64,000 bases of DNA from Pseudomonas orientalis (GCF_022807995.1 NZ_CP094351.1:1209001-1273000); one strand, 5' to 3'. Positions 27,116 through 37,278 are shown, counted from the stretch's first letter. The notes: generated by a model from the sequence alone, not told the origin. Made by a program: numbers and translations.

Positions 27116-30100
27116 TTACGAGGCGCGGTTGCGGCGGCCTGTGTCACGGGCCAGGGCCTGGCGGGTCAGTTGGCGCATCCATTCCTTTTCCTGATAGCCC
27201 AGGTCGTTGAGCAGCCCGTTATACACCTCATCGGACATGGGCTCGGCGGCAAATACCACGCTGTCCGGGGCGTTGAGCGCTTCGCCCAGCCTGCGCAATG
27301 TGTCGCGCAGCAGGGCTTTTTTCTCTGGTGTCAGGCTGTCCGATTGCGCCCACTGCGCCTGCGCGGTTTGCAAATCGTCCAGTTGCAGAAAACGTGTGGA
27401 ATACAACTGCTCGTTGTCGCGATAGGCCTGGTCGTGGCTGTCACGCACGTACTGTTCCCAATAGGGCTCCAACAGCATCTGATTGACCAGCCCGTCGCCT
27501 TCGCTCAGCGCCAGCACCTGTGTGTACGCCTGGTTGATCTGCGCTTCGCTGACGTTGGCCGTTGCGCGGTACAGCATATGGTTGGACAACCAGGGTAAAT
27601 CCAGCCTGGCCGCCAGGTCGGTCTGGTAGGCAAGGTGCACGTCCACTTCATCGACCTCTCCCGGCACGCCGTCGCGTACATCCGACCTGAACCGTTGTCC
27701 CAGCCCGCCTTCGGCCACCGGTCTTACGCGCAGGGCAATGTCTTCGCCCGCCACCTTGCCCAACAGCTTGAGGCGGGCGCTGCCTTTGGCCAGAGTGACG
27801 AGCCTGTCTTCGCATTCGGCGGCATCCTGTGAGTAGCGCAAGGCTTCGCTGGCCATCACTTCTATCCCCATCTCATTGAAAATCTGTGCGCCGGCGTCGG
27901 CGCACAGTCCCGGGAAACTGGACATCTTGAACAGTCTTTCGCGCAACGGGCTGTCTTCATGGGCGGCGCGTATCAGTCGCCAGACCCGTTGCGTCATGGC
28001 CCTGCGATTGTTGTCATAACGCAGGCGGTCCTCGCCCTGTTCAAAAAACTCGGGTGGTTCGAGATAGCGGATCACTTCGAAAAAGCCTTGGGCCCCGTGT
28101 TCCTGTTCAAGCGCATTCCACACCTGCTCGGCGACGGGGCGGGTTTGTGCATCAGCCTCCAGCAGCCATGGGCCGCTGTTGCCCATGGGTTCATAGGTGC
28201 GATTGGGGTCCAGCCCGGCAGCGGTTCGGTAGTGTTCGTAGCGGGCAAGCGCCTGGACCGTAAGCGTGTTTCGATCCAGGCGCGTGCGGGCAATCACACG
28301 GGCGTTGGCTGTACCGGCCGTGGCCTCCGGTAGCGTGTCGATGGGGTTGGCGCGCAGATCGAGCACAAAGTCGTCAGCGCGAGGGTGGGCGAACAGGCCG
28401 CGTGGCCATTCGGTGATGGCCGTGCGGCTCAAGCCCAGGTGGCGCAGAGCAGGCATCAGGCTGATGTCGGGTGTGAGTACCAGCGGGTTGTTGCTCAGAT
28501 CAAGGCGTTCCAGGCGGCGAGCCTTTCTCAGGCTGCGTATATCGTCGGGACTCAATGTCAGGTCATTGCCGCTCAAATTGAGGTCTTTGAGCAAACGCAT
28601 GTGCGCCAGTGCAGGGGGAAGGTCCATGAGTCTATTGGCGTGCAGGTCCAGGCTGCGCAGGGTCGGGAAGTGTTTGAGAAAGTCACTGTGCGGGGGGCCC
28701 AATTCGGTATTGCTCAGGTTCAAGGCGGTCACATGTTCGAAGCTGGCCGTCAGTCGAGGCAGCGTAGCCGGCAGGGGCCAGTCGTGCAGATCCAGCCGGG
28801 CGCCGCGTTGAGTATGGCCATATGGATCGATGTGTTCTGCAAAGCGGTCGCCCCAGCAACGCTCGACGGCAACGGTCAAGTGTCTTCTCCTGGCGCGCTC
28901 CGCGCGATCCTCCCGACTGCCTCGGGCATGCTGTGTCGGGCTGTCTTTCCAGGTGTGCAGCTCGACATGCAAGCGTTGTTTTTCTTCGGTCAGTTCGTTG
29001 AGCAGGCTGCGCATTTGTCGAGAGGGAACGCTGTCGATAAACAGTTCCATGCGCGGTTCATTGAGTGTGGGAAACAGCAGTTGCAAGGTTTGCCGGGCGT
29101 GTTGCTCCAGGGTCTCGGCGGGGGGCTCGGCGCAGCGAGTCACACCGGCTCCGCCCAGCAGTTGTACGGTTTCCCGGTCGGCTCGACGGTAAACCGGCGG
29201 CTCGGCCAGCACCACACGACGGTCGGCCAGTGAGGCGAGCTGGTCCATCAGCCACTGTTTGAATGCAGCACCTTGCCCTGAGTGATAACCCAGCGCTTGA
29301 GCCTTGTCGGCGGGCAATGCGCCGAGGATCGCTTCAAAGAGGTCTGTGTGGGAAGACAGCCACGTGCCCGCTTCATCGAACACCTTATAGCCGCGTACGG
29401 ACGGCACCAGCGTTCGTCGAGTTGTCGCGTCGACCGGGCCTGCCTCACAACGCAAAGTCCCGGTGGGCGTTTGCTCGCGAACTTGAAGATGCAGGTCGGC
29501 AAAGCTGTCGCTATGAAGTTTAAGGGCGTTAAGGGCCATCCGCTCAGTGGCGACCGGCAGGGGCGGCGCCGCATGAAACCCTTCGAAGGCCTGCACTGAC
29601 TGCGCGGCCATGTCCAGTTCACGGGCCTGGTTATGCAAGCGCAGGGGCAGGCGCGGCTCTGCCAGGGTTGCGCGCTCTGTGCCGCTGGCCGTACTGAGCA
29701 GGCGCGTTTGCAGGGCCATATCCAGATGGGGAAAGGATTGGCGCAACAGTAGGTGCTCCGGGTCGTCCGTCAGTTCCCAAACCTGCCGGTAGACGTTGTC
29801 GGCGAAATCCCGGCGCCAGCTCAGCACGTGATCGGCCAGTCTGTCGCGCAGGTGCTGTACCCGTTGCGGTTGAGCGATGTCACCGCCCAGCAGTTGGCGG
29901 GTCGCCGCTTCATCGAGAAAGCCCAGCACATGCTCGGGCAATTGACCTGACATCATTTGGGCAAAACTGAGGGGCAAGGTATCTGTCGGCGTTGCATGGG
30001 GATTACCGACCTTGATGCTGCGCCCTGCCAGGTCAGGATTGAGGAACACTTCTATGGCTTTGTCAGCGGGCCAGCCGTCCAGCTCAGTGACCGTTTGTAT

Positions 30101-32206
30101 GAACCAATCCGAGGAAGCATCCAATGCCAGCGGCCGGCCGCTGCGGATTTTTTCGCTGGCCATGGACGGATAAGCTTGAGCCTCGAAGCGCCTGAGGGTG
30201 CCCGCCAAGAGTGGCGGCATGGGTTCATGGTACAGGTGCATGGCGCGCAGCACGGCCTCGTCGGTGCCGCTGGCCTGGCGCATCTGTTCCAGTTGCTGAT
30301 CGGTGAACCCCTGGACCCGATGCCCAAGGCGCCGCATCAGGGTGGTGCTGTCCCAGGTTTGCGGCTGCTCCCCTTCGTGCAATACCGCACCGTCACCATT
30401 GAAAAATACCTGCGGGCGATAGGCCTCCGCGCGGGTTGGGTGGGTGATCCGATGCACGTCGGTATCGGCGTCTTGCAGCACTTCATAGTGCCCGCCGTCC
30501 AGTGCCAGCAACTGTTTGCCTTGATGCTGATGCAGGCCCGACGGCGACGGCAGCGAGTCGGCAGGCAGGCCATGATCCTGTTGCGCGTAGGGGCGCAGGT
30601 CAGGATTCCATAGCTTGACGTGGCCGGTAGGTGACTGCACCGGGTGCAGGCCGTCGACAAAGGACGAGGGCTTGAGCAGGACCACGTCGCCCAGCTTTGC
30701 TGCGCCGGCGAACAAGCCGAACTGGATCAGGTTCTGCGCCACGCCCAGCAGGTGCTGCGCGGCCTCCGTGCGCTGGCCCTGCGCCCAATCGACAATGCCT
30801 TCAAACACCTCGTCGAGTAATTGATAGGCGGTATACGCCAGCATCAGTTCACCGGCCAGGGGTACAAAAGGGGTAACCAGCAGCAGGCCGATATTCAACA
30901 AGTCCGACAGTACCTGCTGCAGGTTGTCCCACCAGGCCCAGCGGGCCAGGTGGTCGACGTAGGCAGTGGACACCGCCATGTCCCTGGCATCGTTGACAAT
31001 CTTGTTCAGCTGGGTGCGGTAGAGGTAACGCCATAGGTCATTGGCGGCCGGGTCGTCCGACCGGTTTTGATAATCCTCGGTGATGGCCTGGAGGCGAAAT
31101 TGCAGGTTGGGCTGTTCGCTGTTCTGGCTTGACCGTGCATTGAGCTGCGCGAAAAATCGGCCGCGCAATTGATGGGGGACGAACTGACTGAAAAATTGCC
31201 GGTAAGAACCGTTGGCTTGAGCCGAGTTGCCCCTCAATTGACGGGTCAGCTCTTGTACGAAGGCAATGGGGCCGGAGTACTCCTTGAGCGGGTGTACGGG
31301 ATCTCCCGGTACATACGCAATGACCCGGCCAGGCTCGGGTGATGACATGAACAGCACGACGCCGATCAATGGGCACTCCAGCAGGCTCAGGTTATGGCTG
31401 TCGATAAGCCGGCCATCGAGCCGCACGCCGGCGCGTTGGTCGATCAACCCCCGCACCGCGTCCAATGCGTCGTCGCTCAGGTCGCCCTTGAGTCGCGCCA
31501 GATGGGCTGCGCTCTGGAGGGCGGCCTTTTGGTTGGTGATCGCCTCATCGCGCACGGCAACTGCAACGGTTGGGTTGTCGAACCCCAGCCGCTGCCTTAG
31601 ACGCGTCTGGTAACGCGCGCCGATGTCCAGGCTTCGGCAGACGTTCTTGAAGGTGTCTGCATCAAGGCGTACGCCCGTGCGTCGATGGGGGAAATGCAAG
31701 ATGTCCCGTTGCCCACGCGGGTCTTGGGCACTGAGGAAGGCAAAGTCGACAAACCGATCGGCAGCGGAAAAATTACCCAGGGCGGCGTCCAGCAACGACA
31801 GGGTTTTACTCTGTACACCTTTTTTGACGGCGAGGGTCCACCAGGCCAGGTCGGCGTCGGTGTAGAAGCGCACAAAGGTGTGCTTGACGTCGATCTCGCC
31901 GTAGTCAGCCAGCAAGGCCGCCTTGAGCAACGGCTCGGCGAAAGCGTAGAGGTCGTTGATATCCCCCAGGCGCTTGTCCAGGGTGTTTTGTGCGCGCCAA
32001 TGCTCGGCGATGGCGCGTTTGAGCGGTTGATGGGCATTGGCGTCGGCGTGGGCGTAAGGGGCGGTCATCGGCAGCGCCGTTGCCTTCAGCGCGTTGACGC
32101 GGCGCAGGGAACTGCCCTTGAGCCAGTCGGGCAGGGCGTTTTCGAGGTGTTCCAGATGGCGTCCCTGAAAACGGTCCGACGTCCCGGGGGCAAGCGAGAT
32201 GGGCAT
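27116..32206 (-). CDS. Giant toxin with leucine-rich repeats and NEL-type E3 ubiquitin ligase domain (copy 2)
   Basis: A 1696-residue paralogue of the protein at 15451-20631, colinear over its whole length. Shared landmarks are YGEIDVKHTFVRFYTD, FKNVCRSLDIGARYQTRLRQ, a hydrophobic tract with LLLVTPFVPLAGELMLAYTA, leucine-rich repeats at about residues 1158-1260 (LRSLDLHANRLMDLPPALAH), and a C-terminal NEL domain with candidate catalytic Cys1435 in GLCADAGAQIFNEMG. The NEL family catalyses ubiquitin transfer through such a Cys in a CxD motif. It is first of three same-strand toxin genes, with gaps of 143 and 134 bases between them. No HrpL-type promoter box was seen upstream. Similarity to the other copy is well below identity, so the copies are old or were acquired separately. 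Confidence 0.78.
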   Translation of the reverse strand: MPISLAPGTSDRFQGRHLEHLENALPDWLKGSSLRRVNALKATALPMTAPYAHADANAHQPLKRAIAEHWRAQNTLDKRLGDINDLYAFAEPLLKAALLADYGEIDVKHTFVRFYTDADLAWWTLAVKKGVQSKTLSLLDAALGNFSAADRFVDFAFLSAQDPRGQRDILHFPHRRTGVRLDADTFKNVCRSLDIGARYQTRLRQRLGFDNPTVAVAVRDEAITNQKAALQSAAHLARLKGDLSDDALDAVRGLIDQRAGVRLDGRLIDSHNLSLLECPLIGVVLFMSSPEPGRVIAYVPGDPVHPLKEYSGPIAFVQELTRQLRGNSAQANGSYRQFFSQFVPHQLRGRFFAQLNARSSQNSEQPNLQFRLQAITEDYQNRSDDPAANDLWRYLYRTQLNKIVNDARDMAVSTAYVDHLARWAWWDNLQQVLSDLLNIGLLLVTPFVPLAGELMLAYTAYQLLDEVFEGIVDWAQGQRTEAAQHLLGVAQNLIQFGLFAGAAKLGDVVLLKPSSFVDGLHPVQSPTGHVKLWNPDLRPYAQQDHGLPADSLPSPSGLHQHQGKQLLALDGGHYEVLQDADTDVHRITHPTRAEAYRPQVFFNGDGAVLHEGEQPQTWDSTTLMRRLGHRVQGFTDQQLEQMRQASGTDEAVLRAMHLYHEPMPPLLAGTLRRFEAQAYPSMASEKIRSGRPLALDASSDWFIQTVTELDGWPADKAIEVFLNPDLAGRSIKVGNPHATPTDTLPLSFAQMMSGQLPEHVLGFLDEAATRQLLGGDIAQPQRVQHLRDRLADHVLSWRRDFADNVYRQVWELTDDPEHLLLRQSFPHLDMALQTRLLSTASGTERATLAEPRLPLRLHNQARELDMAAQSVQAFEGFHAAPPLPVATERMALNALKLHSDSFADLHLQVREQTPTGTLRCEAGPVDATTRRTLVPSVRGYKVFDEAGTWLSSHTDLFEAILGALPADKAQALGYHSGQGAAFKQWLMDQLASLADRRVVLAEPPVYRRADRETVQLLGGAGVTRCAEPPAETLEQHARQTLQLLFPTLNEPRMELFIDSVPSRQMRSLLNELTEEKQRLHVELHTWKDSPTQHARGSREDRAERARRRHLTVAVERCWGDRFAEHIDPYGHTQRGARLDLHDWPLPATLPRLTASFEHVTALNLSNTELGPPHSDFLKHFPTLRSLDLHANRLMDLPPALAHMRLLKDLNLSGNDLTLSPDDIRSLRKARRLERLDLSNNPLVLTPDISLMPALRHLGLSRTAITEWPRGLFAHPRADDFVLDLRANPIDTLPEATAGTANARVIARTRLDRNTLTVQALARYEHYRTAAGLDPNRTYEPMGNSGPWLLEADAQTRPVAEQVWNALEQEHGAQGFFEVIRYLEPPEFFEQGEDRLRYDNNRRAMTQRVWRLIRAAHEDSPLRERLFKMSSFPGLCADAGAQIFNEMGIEVMASEALRYSQDAAECEDRLVTLAKGSARLKLLGKVAGEDIALRVRPVAEGGLGQRFRSDVRDGVPGEVDEVDVHLAYQTDLAARLDLPWLSNHMLYRATANVSEAQINQAYTQVLALSEGDGLVNQMLLEPYWEQYVRDSHDQAYRDNEQLYSTRFLQLDDLQTAQAQWAQSDSLTPEKKALLRDTLRRLGEALNAPDSVVFAAEPMSDEVYNGLLNDLGYQEKEWMRQLTRQALARDTGRRNRAS

Positions 32207-32362
32207 TTTTTTCTACCTGAATAGTCCTTTAAAGGCTTTCGAGTCTATTCAGTTGCAGGGTCGAAAATAAGTTTGAAAATCAAGGGAAAAGCCAACGGGA
32301 ATGGGCCTGTCGGGTCAATAAACCAAGACTGAGAAATAACTGATTACCGCCTCGCTGCGCCA

Positions 32363-35300
32363 TCACGGTACCCGACAGCTGCTCTGGTCACCTTGTACGT
32401 ACGGCGTGAGTATCGGCGCCATACCCTTGAGCACTTGCACCGGCAGCGCCGAGGTGAATTTGAAGCCTTGCGCCGAGCTTCCCGGCACGAAGGCGGTGAG
32501 CGTGCCGTAGTGATGGTCGCCGAGGTAAAACACGAAGGTCGCGGTGCGGTTGATGGATTTGGAGCTGAGTACCCGGCCGCCGGCACCGATGGCTTCGATG
32601 CGGTTATCGCCGGTACCTGTCTTGCCGCCCATGGGCAGCGGTGTGCCATCGGCTTGCCTGAAGCTGCCGGCCACACGTTTGGCGGTGCCGGCGTCGACCA
32701 CTTGGGACAACGCGCCGCGCAGGGCCATTGCCACTTCAGAGGGCATTACCCGGCGCCCGCGATTGGGAGCGTTGATCACGCGTGTGTCATACGGCGTACC
32801 GGCAGCAAAGTGCAGGCTATCAATGCGCAGCACCGGCAGGCGCACGCCGTCGTTGAGGATGATGCCCATCAACTCGGCCAGGGCGGCGGGGCGGTCGCCG
32901 GAGCTGCCGATGGCGGTCGCCAGGGACGGTACCAGATGATCGAAGGGATAGCCCACGGCCTTCCAGCGTTGGTGGATCTCCAGGAATGCTTCAATCTCCA
33001 GCATGGTGCGGATACGGCTGTCGCGCGCGCTCTGGTGACGACTCTTGAACAGCCAACTGTAGACCTCCTGGCGCTCGAACCGGCTGGCCGTGACGATTTC
33101 GCTGAACGTCGCCTGCGGGTGGCTGATCAGGTAGCCCAGCAACCACAGGTCCAGCGGGTGCACTTTGGCGATATAGCCCTGGTCGGGCAGGTCGTATGCG
33201 CCGGGGCCGTAGCGGTCATAGAGCGCTTCGAGACGCTTGTCGGTCAGCGTCTGCCGGGCGTCGGTACCGGCCAGGCGGGCACGCACAAAGCTGTTGAAAC
33301 TGTCGCGGCTGGCCTCGGGCAGCAGATAGCGGTGCACCGCGGCCAGGCGGATCGGTGTGGGGTGCAGGCTGTCGAGAAAGGTTTCCAGGCGCGCCTGGGT
33401 GTCTTTCTTCTGGTATTTCTTCCAGAACTTGAGCAGGAACGTGGTGCCTTCACGGTCGGCGAATTGCGCCAGGTATTCCTGGCGACGGGGCTCGTTGTCG
33501 TCCTTGAGCAATTGCGCGCTGTTGTTGGCGCCGGTGTAGGTGGTGTAGCGCACCAGATCGCGCATCAGGCGAATGAACGGCAGGTTGATCGATTCACGCA
33601 ACGCGTCGCGCAGGGTCGGGTTGCGAGCGTTGTCTTCGTTGCGAAAGTTGTGGAAGCGGTGCAGGCCTCCGCCGGTAAAGAAGCTTTCCCCGGGGCTGGC
33701 GGAATAGGTGCGGTCAAGAGCGGCGTCGAGCATCTGTGTCAGGGAGTTGCCGGGGTTTTGCAGCAGGTAGTCCACGGCCCAGCGGCTGAGGCGGTCGGGT
33801 TCGGCGATCTCGATCTTTTTCAGCGCCGCGGGCGCGACTGTGGCGTAGCGCTCATGCAGCTCGGCGATGATTTGCAGGTAGGTGGTCAGTACCCGCAGCT
33901 TGGCGGTGGAGCCCAGTTCCAGCTTGCTGCCCTCATTGATGTCGAACGGTTGGTCGGTGTTGTCGGTCTGCACCCGCACGCGGGCACTGTCGGTGGTGCG
34001 CTCGAACAGGGTAAAGCTGTAGCGCACCTGCGGCGTGCTGGCAGGCGTGAGCAGACGCTCGCCCAACAGCCCGATCCGTTGTGCGTAGGCGGGGTCCGCC
34101 AGTTGCTTGAGGTAGGCGGTGACCTGTTCCTGCAAGTCGCCCTGCAGCGTGCTGGTGGCGGACAGGTCCAGGCGATCAAGGTCGTACAGTGGGCGATCGA
34201 GCAGTGTGCCCAGGCGGCTGCGCGCCATGCCGATGCCTTTGTTGGCCTCGATTTTCTGAGTGGTCGGTTGCTGCTGCCAATCGCGATAGCTGACCTGGCT
34301 GGCCAGCGCTGCCTTCAATAATCCAGGTTCCAGTACTCCCTCTTGCGCCAGCAACCGCAGGTGACTATCGGTCAATTGCGCAAGCTCGTCGCGGCCCTTG
34401 GTCAGGTAATGGGATGGCCGGCGCTGGGCGATCATCAGCGACAGCACCTGGCGCAACGCCATGCCACGGGCCGCCAGGCTGGCCGGGGTGTTGGCGGTGT
34501 CGGCCAGGGCCTGGTTGACCTGGACGAAGTCTGCGCCGTACCACACCCGCAACCCCTCGGCCATGCCGTGCACTTCACCGTGGCCCGGCACGGCCGACAG
34601 CGGCACGCTGTTGAGGTAGTCGCGCACTACATTTTGCCGGGCCGGCAGCGTGTCGGGACCGTGTTGATAGGCACGCACGCTGGCCGACAGCATCTGGCGC
34701 AGTTTTTCGCTGCCCGACAGGGTCAGGCCGTCCGGCGAATGGCGGTACTTTTCCAGTTGCGTCGCCAGGGTGCTGCCGCCCGCCGTTTGCCCCGGCAGGT
34801 GCAACTGGCGTGCAACCTGCGACCATGCAGCCTTGGCGAAGCGCGGCCAGTCCACTGCCGGGTTGGCCTGGGGTGGGTCGGGGTCGAGCAATTCGCGGTT
34901 TTCAATGAACAACAAACTGCGCACCATCAATGGTGGCACGTCGCTGAAATGTGCGTAGAACTGGGTCGGGTAGTGGAACTGATACAGCGGTGCGGCGCGG
35001 CAATCGGTGATGGTCAATCCGGCCTGGATTTTCTCTGAATAGGGGATGAACAAGCCGTGGCGGCTGTAGTCCATCAGCGCCTCGGAGAAACGCGACTGGG
35101 ACTGGATCACGTAATTGCGCTTGAGCACGCGCGGCAGGAATTCGCCGAGGGCGCTGTAGCCCAGGCGTCGATCGAACGGCCCGGCGCCTGGGTACACGAT
35201 GGCATCGCTGGGACCGGGCTCGACGCTGTAGGTCAATTGCGCGGCCCATTGGCTGAGCATGCGTGCCTGCCAGCGGGCGCTGTGCATTTCGCGTAACGCG

Positions 35301-35464
35301 GCGAATCCCAGGGCCGCCAGCGCCAGCACCAGGATCAGCCAGAACAGTCGACGCCATGGCCTAGGCGGTCTGGATTTTTTCGGCAATGGGGCGGGTGACG
35401 GGCTGTCGGCTTCAGCCTGATGCGAGTCGGTCTGCCACAGTGCGCCCATAGTCGATTGATCCAT
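32363..35464 (-). CDS. Large class A-like penicillin-binding protein
   Basis: About 1033 residues. An N-terminal cytoplasmic tail and one membrane helix (LFWLILVLALAALGFAALRE) precede a GT51-like transglycosylase region containing GGSTLATQLEKYRHSPDG. The glutamate-bearing motif is LLFIENREL rather than the usual EDxxF. The C-terminal transpeptidase has the SxxK motif (Ser519 in GSTAKL), SIN in RESINLPF and KTG (Lys948 in GGKTGTG). It would polymerise and cross-link peptidoglycan in the periplasm. A ~230-residue insertion separates SIN from KTG, making it larger than typical PBP1 proteins. The start is uncertain: ATGs at 35464 and 35449 both have poorly spaced AGGA. It does not appear functionally tied to the toxin genes downstream, although it is on the same strand. 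Confidence 0.8.
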   Translation of the reverse strand: MDQSTMGALWQTDSHQAEADSPSPAPLPKKSRPPRPWRRLFWLILVLALAALGFAALREMHSARWQARMLSQWAAQLTYSVEPGPSDAIVYPGAGPFDRRLGYSALGEFLPRVLKRNYVIQSQSRFSEALMDYSRHGLFIPYSEKIQAGLTITDCRAAPLYQFHYPTQFYAHFSDVPPLMVRSLLFIENRELLDPDPPQANPAVDWPRFAKAAWSQVARQLHLPGQTAGGSTLATQLEKYRHSPDGLTLSGSEKLRQMLSASVRAYQHGPDTLPARQNVVRDYLNSVPLSAVPGHGEVHGMAEGLRVWYGADFVQVNQALADTANTPASLAARGMALRQVLSLMIAQRRPSHYLTKGRDELAQLTDSHLRLLAQEGVLEPGLLKAALASQVSYRDWQQQPTTQKIEANKGIGMARSRLGTLLDRPLYDLDRLDLSATSTLQGDLQEQVTAYLKQLADPAYAQRIGLLGERLLTPASTPQVRYSFTLFERTTDSARVRVQTDNTDQPFDINEGSKLELGSTAKLRVLTTYLQIIAELHERYATVAPAALKKIEIAEPDRLSRWAVDYLLQNPGNSLTQMLDAALDRTYSASPGESFFTGGGLHRFHNFRNEDNARNPTLRDALRESINLPFIRLMRDLVRYTTYTGANNSAQLLKDDNEPRRQEYLAQFADREGTTFLLKFWKKYQKKDTQARLETFLDSLHPTPIRLAAVHRYLLPEASRDSFNSFVRARLAGTDARQTLTDKRLEALYDRYGPGAYDLPDQGYIAKVHPLDLWLLGYLISHPQATFSEIVTASRFERQEVYSWLFKSRHQSARDSRIRTMLEIEAFLEIHQRWKAVGYPFDHLVPSLATAIGSSGDRPAALAELMGIILNDGVRLPVLRIDSLHFAAGTPYDTRVINAPNRGRRVMPSEVAMALRGALSQVVDAGTAKRVAGSFRQADGTPLPMGGKTGTGDNRIEAIGAGGRVLSSKSINRTATFVFYLGDHHYGTLTAFVPGSSAQGFKFTSALPVQVLKGMAPILTPYVQGDQSSCRVP

Positions 35465-35483
35465 TCCTACAGATTGATCGGAC

Positions 35484-35566
35484 TTGTCTGAAGCGTAGAC
35501 GCGAATTGTCTGATCTACGAAGTTTGTCGATGGGCCCACATGCCACGGGTTTGTCTGAGTTGTCTG
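35484..35566. repeat. Four direct copies of the heptamer TTGTCTG
   Basis: TTGTCTG occurs at 35484, 35506, 35551 and 35560, with a variant TTGTCGA at 35524. All copies are in the same orientation, in the gap between the divergent penicillin-binding protein and permease genes. This may be a regulator array. The rest of the gap up to 35865 holds no gene that I can support. Confidence 0.45.
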
Positions 35567-35865
35567 GACCCCGGCCCGTTATGCAATACTCTGCGCCGTT
35601 TTGCGCGCAGAAGGCCGTTCCAGACGCTTGGTGCTTGCTCCGTCCAACCGCTTTTTCTCGGGGCATATCGCCAAATTTGCCTGTTTATAGAGTGAAATAC
35701 CCTGACGCGCGCTTTTTATACTGCATGCCCCGCTGACCTGGCCGCTGACACATGCCAGGCGGGTTTGCCCACGAGGCAGGCCTGGTCAAGGCGGTGTATT
35801 TGCCTACCTGCAGATACGCCGACACTCGGTGGTCAAATCCAATAACAAAATGAGGTTGTATCCCT

Positions 35866-37278
35866 ATGCCTGTCGGCAAACCCCTGCCCCCTGGCGCGAC
35901 CGCTCAAGGCGGCCCGCTCAAACGCGAACTCGGTGAACGGCATATTCGCCTGATGGCGCTCGGTGCCTGTATCGGTGTGGGCCTGTTCCTCGGCTCGGCC
36001 AAGGCCATCGAAATGGCCGGCCCGGCGATCATGCTGTCGTACATCATCGGCGGCCTTGCCATTCTGGTGATCATGCGGGCCCTGGGCGAAATGGCGGTAC
36101 ACAACCCTGTGGCCGGTTCGTTCAGCCGCTATGCCCAGGACTACCTTGGTCCGCTGGCAGGCTTTCTCACCGGGTGGAACTACTGGTTCCTGTGGCTGGT
36201 GACCTGCATCGCGGAAATCACCGCCGTGGCGGTGTACATGGGCGTGTGGTTCCCCGACACGCCGCGCTGGATCTGGGCCCTGGCGGCGCTGATCAGCATG
36301 GGCACCATCAACTTGATCGCGGTCAAGGCGTTCGGCGAGTTCGAATTCTGGTTCGCGTTGATCAAGATCGTCACCATCATTGCCATGGTGATCGGCGGTG
36401 TCGGCATCATTGCCTTCGGCTTCGGCAATGACGGCGTGGCACTGGGCATTTCCAACCTGTGGGCCCATGGCGGCTTCATGCCCAATGGCGTACAGGGCGT
36501 GTTGATGTCCTTGCAGATGGTGATGTTCGCCTACCTGGGGGTGGAAATGATCGGCCTCACCGCCGGTGAAGCGCGCAACCCGCAGAAAACCATTCCCAGC
36601 GCGATCGGCTCGGTGTTCTGGCGCATCCTGTTGTTCTATGTGGGCGCGCTGTTCGTGATTCTGTCGATCTACCCGTGGAATGAAATCGGCACCCAGGGCA
36701 GTCCGTTCGTGATGACCTTTGAACGCCTGGGCATCAAGACCGCCGCGGGCATCATCAACTTCGTGGTGATCACCGCCGCGTTGTCGTCCTGCAACGGTGG
36801 CATCTTCAGTACCGGGCGCATGCTCTACAGCCTGGCGCAGAACGGCCAGGCCCCGGCCACCTTCGGCACCACTTCCAGCAACGGCGTGCCACGCAAAGCG
36901 TTGCTGCTGTCGATTTTTGCCTTGCTGTTGGGCGTGCTGCTCAACTACCTGGTGCCGGACCAGGTGTTCGTGTGGGTGACCTCCATCGCCACCTTCGGCG
37001 CGATCTGGACCTGGCTGATGATCCTGCTGGCCCAGCTCAAATTCCGTAAGGGCCTGAGCCCGGCCGAGCGGGCCGGTCTGCAGTACCGCATGTGGCTGTA
37101 CCCGGTCAGTTCCTACCTGGCGCTGGCGTTTCTGCTGCTGGTGGTGGGCCTGATGGCGTACTTCCCGGACACCCGCGTTGCGTTGTATGTGGGGCCTGCA
37201 TTCCTGGTGCTGCTGACCGTGCTGTATTACGTGTTCAAACTGCAGCCGACCCAGGCGGCGGAGCGTTCAGCCGCCTGA
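35866..37278 (+). CDS. Amino acid permease, APC superfamily (ProY-like)
   Basis: A 470-residue inner membrane amino acid:proton symporter with twelve hydrophobic segments. It has the family N-terminus LKRELGERHIRLMALGACIG followed by VGLFLGSAKAIEMAGPAIML, which is the conserved substrate-binding helix 1 with the GxG-type break. The sequence fits the AAT group that includes ProY, HutT and GabP of pseudomonads. ProY-like is the closest by overall feel, but proline, histidine or another substrate cannot be decided from sequence alone. The gene stands by itself, with its own leader of about 300 bases upstream and a REP array downstream. Confidence 0.82.
   Translation: MPVGKPLPPGATAQGGPLKRELGERHIRLMALGACIGVGLFLGSAKAIEMAGPAIMLSYIIGGLAILVIMRALGEMAVHNPVAGSFSRYAQDYLGPLAGFLTGWNYWFLWLVTCIAEITAVAVYMGVWFPDTPRWIWALAALISMGTINLIAVKAFGEFEFWFALIKIVTIIAMVIGGVGIIAFGFGNDGVALGISNLWAHGGFMPNGVQGVLMSLQMVMFAYLGVEMIGLTAGEARNPQKTIPSAIGSVFWRILLFYVGALFVILSIYPWNEIGTQGSPFVMTFERLGIKTAAGIINFVVITAALSSCNGGIFSTGRMLYSLAQNGQAPATFGTTSSNGVPRKALLLSIFALLLGVLLNYLVPDQVFVWVTSIATFGAIWTWLMILLAQLKFRKGLSPAERAGLQYRMWLYPVSSYLALAFLLLVVGLMAYFPDTRVALYVGPAFLVLLTVLYYVFKLQPTQAAERSAA

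Noticed and set aside
15451..32206. Prophage or type III secretion island
   Set aside because: No integrase, structural phage genes, hrp genes or HrpL-type boxes were found. Only the toxins themselves are present.
32393..34321. 642-codon open frame opposite the penicillin-binding protein
   Set aside because: Shadow frame. The other strand carries SxxK and KTG motifs.
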